Origin: Euryarchaeota archaeon UBA24
GTDB lineage: Archaea; Halobacteriota; Halobacteria; Halobacteriales; Hikarchaeaceae
Assembly: GCA_002503845.1 (NCBI GenBank)
Contig: DASO01000006.1
Coordinates: forward strand, 1-64,000
Direction: 5' to 3'
DNA length: 64,000 nucleotides
The notes under the pieces are model-generated. The model worked only from the letters and a program-made list of their open reading frames with translations, was not told the DNA's origin and searched no databases. Below are positions 62,300-64,000 of the stretch, one piece after another. Positions within the stretch are counted from its first letter, which is position 1. Every line of letters begins with the position of its first letter. The position numbers and the translations under genes are program-made.

Positions 62300-62803
62300 T
62301 TAGGAGAGATGTAATTGTCTACTTTTGGGTATCTGGGAATGGAGGATCCCATTAGAATACAAACCAACTCCTATTTGGATAGCATGGTTTGATAAATTTC
62401 CACGTACTATGACATATCCAGATTCGCCATTCCAATCTATGTGTAAAGAATCCCCCTGGACAAATTTTAAGATCTGATCAAAGGGCAACGATAAAACATT
62501 TTTGTGAGCATGATGGCCAAATTTTTGTGCAGCATTTGTTGTGGGTTTCCAACTTTTTTGGTTGGTAGTGGTAAATCGAATTCCTAGTGCTTCTATTTCA
62601 GTTTCTTGTGGTAAATTGCCCTTGAAAGCCCATATTTTTCCAGATCCTTTCTCCCAGAAAGTGTATTCTTTGAATATTTCGGAGGGAATTCCAAATCTAT
62701 TGTTCCAAAATTCTAGAAGTTCCATCCTTGTGATTGTAGATTGGTTTTGTTCGTGGGATGTATCAAAAGGTAATAAATTAAAAGTGATATTTGTAGAATT
62801 CAT
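62300..62803 (-). CDS. PUA-like RNA-binding partner of the Nop2/Sun methylase (DUF7122-like)
   Basis: A 167-residue protein matching, from memory, the haloarchaeal DUF7122 group encoded beside Nop2/Sun RNA methylases. Conserved pieces are the EFWNNRFGIPSEIF segment, EKGSGKIWAF, KPTTNAAQKFG and IGVGLYSNGILHSQIPKSR. The layout corresponds to the C-terminal PUA-like domain fused to RsmF/NSUN proteins in other organisms, so it probably helps RNA binding. Its start overlaps the methylase stop by four bases, supporting a split two-protein enzyme. Confidence 0.78.
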   Translation of the reverse strand: MNSTNITFNLLPFDTSHEQNQSTITRMELLEFWNNRFGIPSEIFKEYTFWEKGSGKIWAFKGNLPQETEIEALGIRFTTTNQKSWKPTTNAAQKFGHHAHKNVLSLPFDQILKFVQGDSLHIDWNGESGYVIVRGNLSNHAIQIGVGLYSNGILHSQIPKSRQLHLS

Positions 62804-63717
62804 TTTACCTCCAGTTTTGCTATGAAAAAGCCCCCAGTATTATTTTGATTTGGCCAGATTCGTTTGCAAAGGTGGAGTGAGGAGTCCAATTGAATCCCAT
62901 CCCATTCGGTCACCCCGGGAGAGGAGACAAGGGGCAGATCAAAAGGTACAAGGGTGCAATTCCCTTCCGAGAGGATTTTATCAATGACTAGTTCATTTTC
63001 TTCAGGAGAAAAGGTGCATGTTGAGTAAACAATAGTTCCCCCACTCTTGACTACATTGACTGCCCTTCTTAAAATGGAAAGTTGTAGTTTTTGCAGAGAA
63101 AATAGTTTTTCAAGTGACCATTTTCGTAGGGCACTAGGATTTTTCCGTATAGTCCCCTCTCCAGAACAAGGGGCATCGACTAGGGCGGAATCAAAAACTG
63201 TGAAGTCAAATGGTTTTAAGGAAAAATGTCTCGCGTCTGAATGAGTAACTGCAGTGATGGTAACCCCCAATCTTTCAAGATTTGATCTTAATGCGGGCAT
63301 TCGTCGTAGGTTGGAATCGTTTGCGACTATGAGACCCGTATCATCCATTAAAGCTGCTAATTGTGAGGTTTTAGATCCAGGAGATGCACAGGCGTCCCAG
63401 ATTCTATCTCCAGGAGAAGGATTGAGGACAAGAGGTGGTAATGAAGACACTTCTTCTTGCCCATGAATCCACCCAAGTAAGTAAGGCAGAGTATTACCAG
63501 GAGAAGTGGTATCTATCTGAAAAAGAAGAGGGTTCCATTTACAAGGAATGACATCGATGGATAGGTCGGAAAAAATGTCAATCGATTTTTGGATCGTTGT
63601 TTTAATTGTATTTACCCTAACGACATAAGGGAGGGGTGTGTTGCACACGTCTAAGAATTGAGAATGGTTTTCAAGGAGAGGTTCATATCGGGAAAAAATT
63701 GAAGTGAAATCACTCAT
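62800..63717 (-). CDS. Nop2/Sun-family RNA cytosine-5 methyltransferase
   Basis: A 305-residue SAM-dependent methylase from the ATG at 63717. SAM motif I is DACASPGSKTSQLAALM (near residue 115), motif IV is ALVDAPCSGEGT with one catalytic cysteine, and motif VI is VYSTCTFSPEENE with the second. These two cysteines are diagnostic of RNA m5C enzymes. The target (tRNA or rRNA) is unknown. It lies between gcvPB and the PUA-like gene with four-base overlaps on both sides. Confidence 0.93.
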   Translation of the reverse strand: MSDFTSIFSRYEPLLENHSQFLDVCNTPLPYVVRVNTIKTTIQKSIDIFSDLSIDVIPCKWNPLLFQIDTTSPGNTLPYLLGWIHGQEEVSSLPPLVLNPSPGDRIWDACASPGSKTSQLAALMDDTGLIVANDSNLRRMPALRSNLERLGVTITAVTHSDARHFSLKPFDFTVFDSALVDAPCSGEGTIRKNPSALRKWSLEKLFSLQKLQLSILRRAVNVVKSGGTIVYSTCTFSPEENELVIDKILSEGNCTLVPFDLPLVSSPGVTEWDGIQLDSSLHLCKRIWPNQNNTGGFFIAKLEVK

Positions 63718-64000
63718 AAAGATGGATCGAGGGCGTGCCACGATAGAATGGGAGATCTGGCTGCAGTAGTTTGATCAATTCTTGCCGATGCCGTTGAATT
63801 TGGGGCAGATTTTAGCGTAGAGTGGTCTTCATTTAGAACTGCATTGAATGAAGCTGCAATTTGATCCAAAGTTGATTTGTTTTCAGATTCTGTGGGCTCT
63901 ACCAACAATGCTTGAGGGACTATCAGGGGCCATTTAGTAGTAGGGGGGTGCACCCCATAATCTAACAACCGTTTTGCGACTTCCGCAGCATCTTGATCCC
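63714..64000 (-). CDS. gcvPB: Glycine dehydrogenase (decarboxylating) subunit 2, C-terminal part (partial)
   Basis: The open frame enters from beyond the window end and stops at 63714. Visible residues EVAKRLLDYGVHPPTTKWPL and VPQALLVEPTESENKSTLDQ match the C-terminal region of the PLP-dependent P2 subunit of the glycine cleavage system. The upstream portion, including the PLP lysine, is outside the window. The tail after VLNEDHS is Ser/Thr-rich. A four-base overlap with the methylase gene suggests cotranscription, which is functionally unexpected. Confidence 0.85.
   Translation of the reverse strand, partial: DQDAAEVAKRLLDYGVHPPTTKWPLIVPQALLVEPTESENKSTLDQIAASFNAVLNEDHSTLKSAPNSTASARIDQTTAARSPILSWHALDPSL

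Noticed and set aside
1..64000. CRISPR array, intact insertion sequence or prophage
   Set aside because: No regularly spaced repeats, transposase or phage structural genes were recognised in the window.

Overview
The window looks like a chromosome segment of a low-GC euryarchaeon related to the haloarchaea. Archaeal markers include a group II chaperonin (thermosome), FEN1 with a C-terminal PCNA-binding box, SRP19, Gar1, GatE, MptE, ThiN fused to ThiD, a presenilin-type aspartyl protease, and 2-oxoacid:ferredoxin oxidoreductase. Several proteins resemble families I know mainly from Halobacteria: the thermosome, the GNAT protein at 56874-57455, the PUA-like partner of the Nop2 methylase, the COG1361/RND pair, and the SRP19-Gar1-protease order. 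The DNA is AT-rich and many proteins are lysine-rich rather than strongly acidic. A non-halophilic marine sister lineage (Marine Group IV / Hikarchaeia type) is my best guess, but it is inference. Genes are dense on both strands, with short operons, 1-17 base overlaps and TATA-like boxes close to starts. I see no CRISPR array, no intact IS element and no prophage.

Layout. 1-4258: an epimerase-like SDR, an MFS transporter, and a UbiD decarboxylase coupled to a tiny zinc-ribbon protein. 4259-8413: PrxQ peroxiredoxin, then a minus-strand operon of an SSS symporter, an atypical Nramp-fold transporter and a P-loop protein. 8484-12274: ThiD-ThiN, a DUF3830 cyclophilin-like protein, rhodanese divergent from an E1-like UbaA, and an O-methyltransferase. 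12377-15713: FecCD/BtuC-type ABC transporter parts without a binding protein, then SRP19-Gar1-presenilin-like protease. 15722-22759: OCD-family dehydrogenase, GNAT, cold-shock protein, FEN1, fumarase, GatE, SPOUT methylase. 22854-25282: pterin/folate and thymidylate genes (FolP, MptE, ThyX) and tRNA-Glu(CUC). 25559-28905: CDGSH-like protein, SufB, thermosome.

29024-33524 holds an isochorismatase-fold hydrolase, an aminotransferase, a second UbiD, a decayed end of a molybdenum hydroxylase gene and an SDR. 33525-43241 holds malate dehydrogenase, a DMT transporter, an ABC exporter, a geranylgeranyl-reductase-like flavoprotein, and a COG1361 surface protein paired with an RND/MMPL protein. 43349-51716 is rich in amide-bond hydrolases: an allantoinase-like amidohydrolase, a C45 self-processing hydrolase, a divergent asparaginase and an N-carbamoylsarcosine-amidase-like protein. 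DtxR, LysE, HD, PP-loop and haloarchaeal-type unknown genes lie among them. 51734-64000 holds an aldo/keto reductase, a second GGR, KorAB, GNAT, a nicotinamidase-like hydrolase, the GrpE-DnaK-DnaJ operon, a lipoprotein, and an overlapping GcvPB-Nop2/Sun-PUA-like operon.

Taken together this suggests an aerobic or microaerophilic heterotroph that takes up organic solutes, splits amides and ureides, decarboxylates unsaturated or aromatic acids with prenylated-FMN enzymes, and feeds ferredoxin-linked 2-oxoacid oxidation. The most interesting leads are the UbiD/zinc-ribbon pair, the second UbiD beside the molybdenum-hydroxylase remnant, the allantoinase/C45 pair, the asparaginase with an altered active site, the atypical Nramp operon, and a motif shared upstream of the thermosome and grpE genes.
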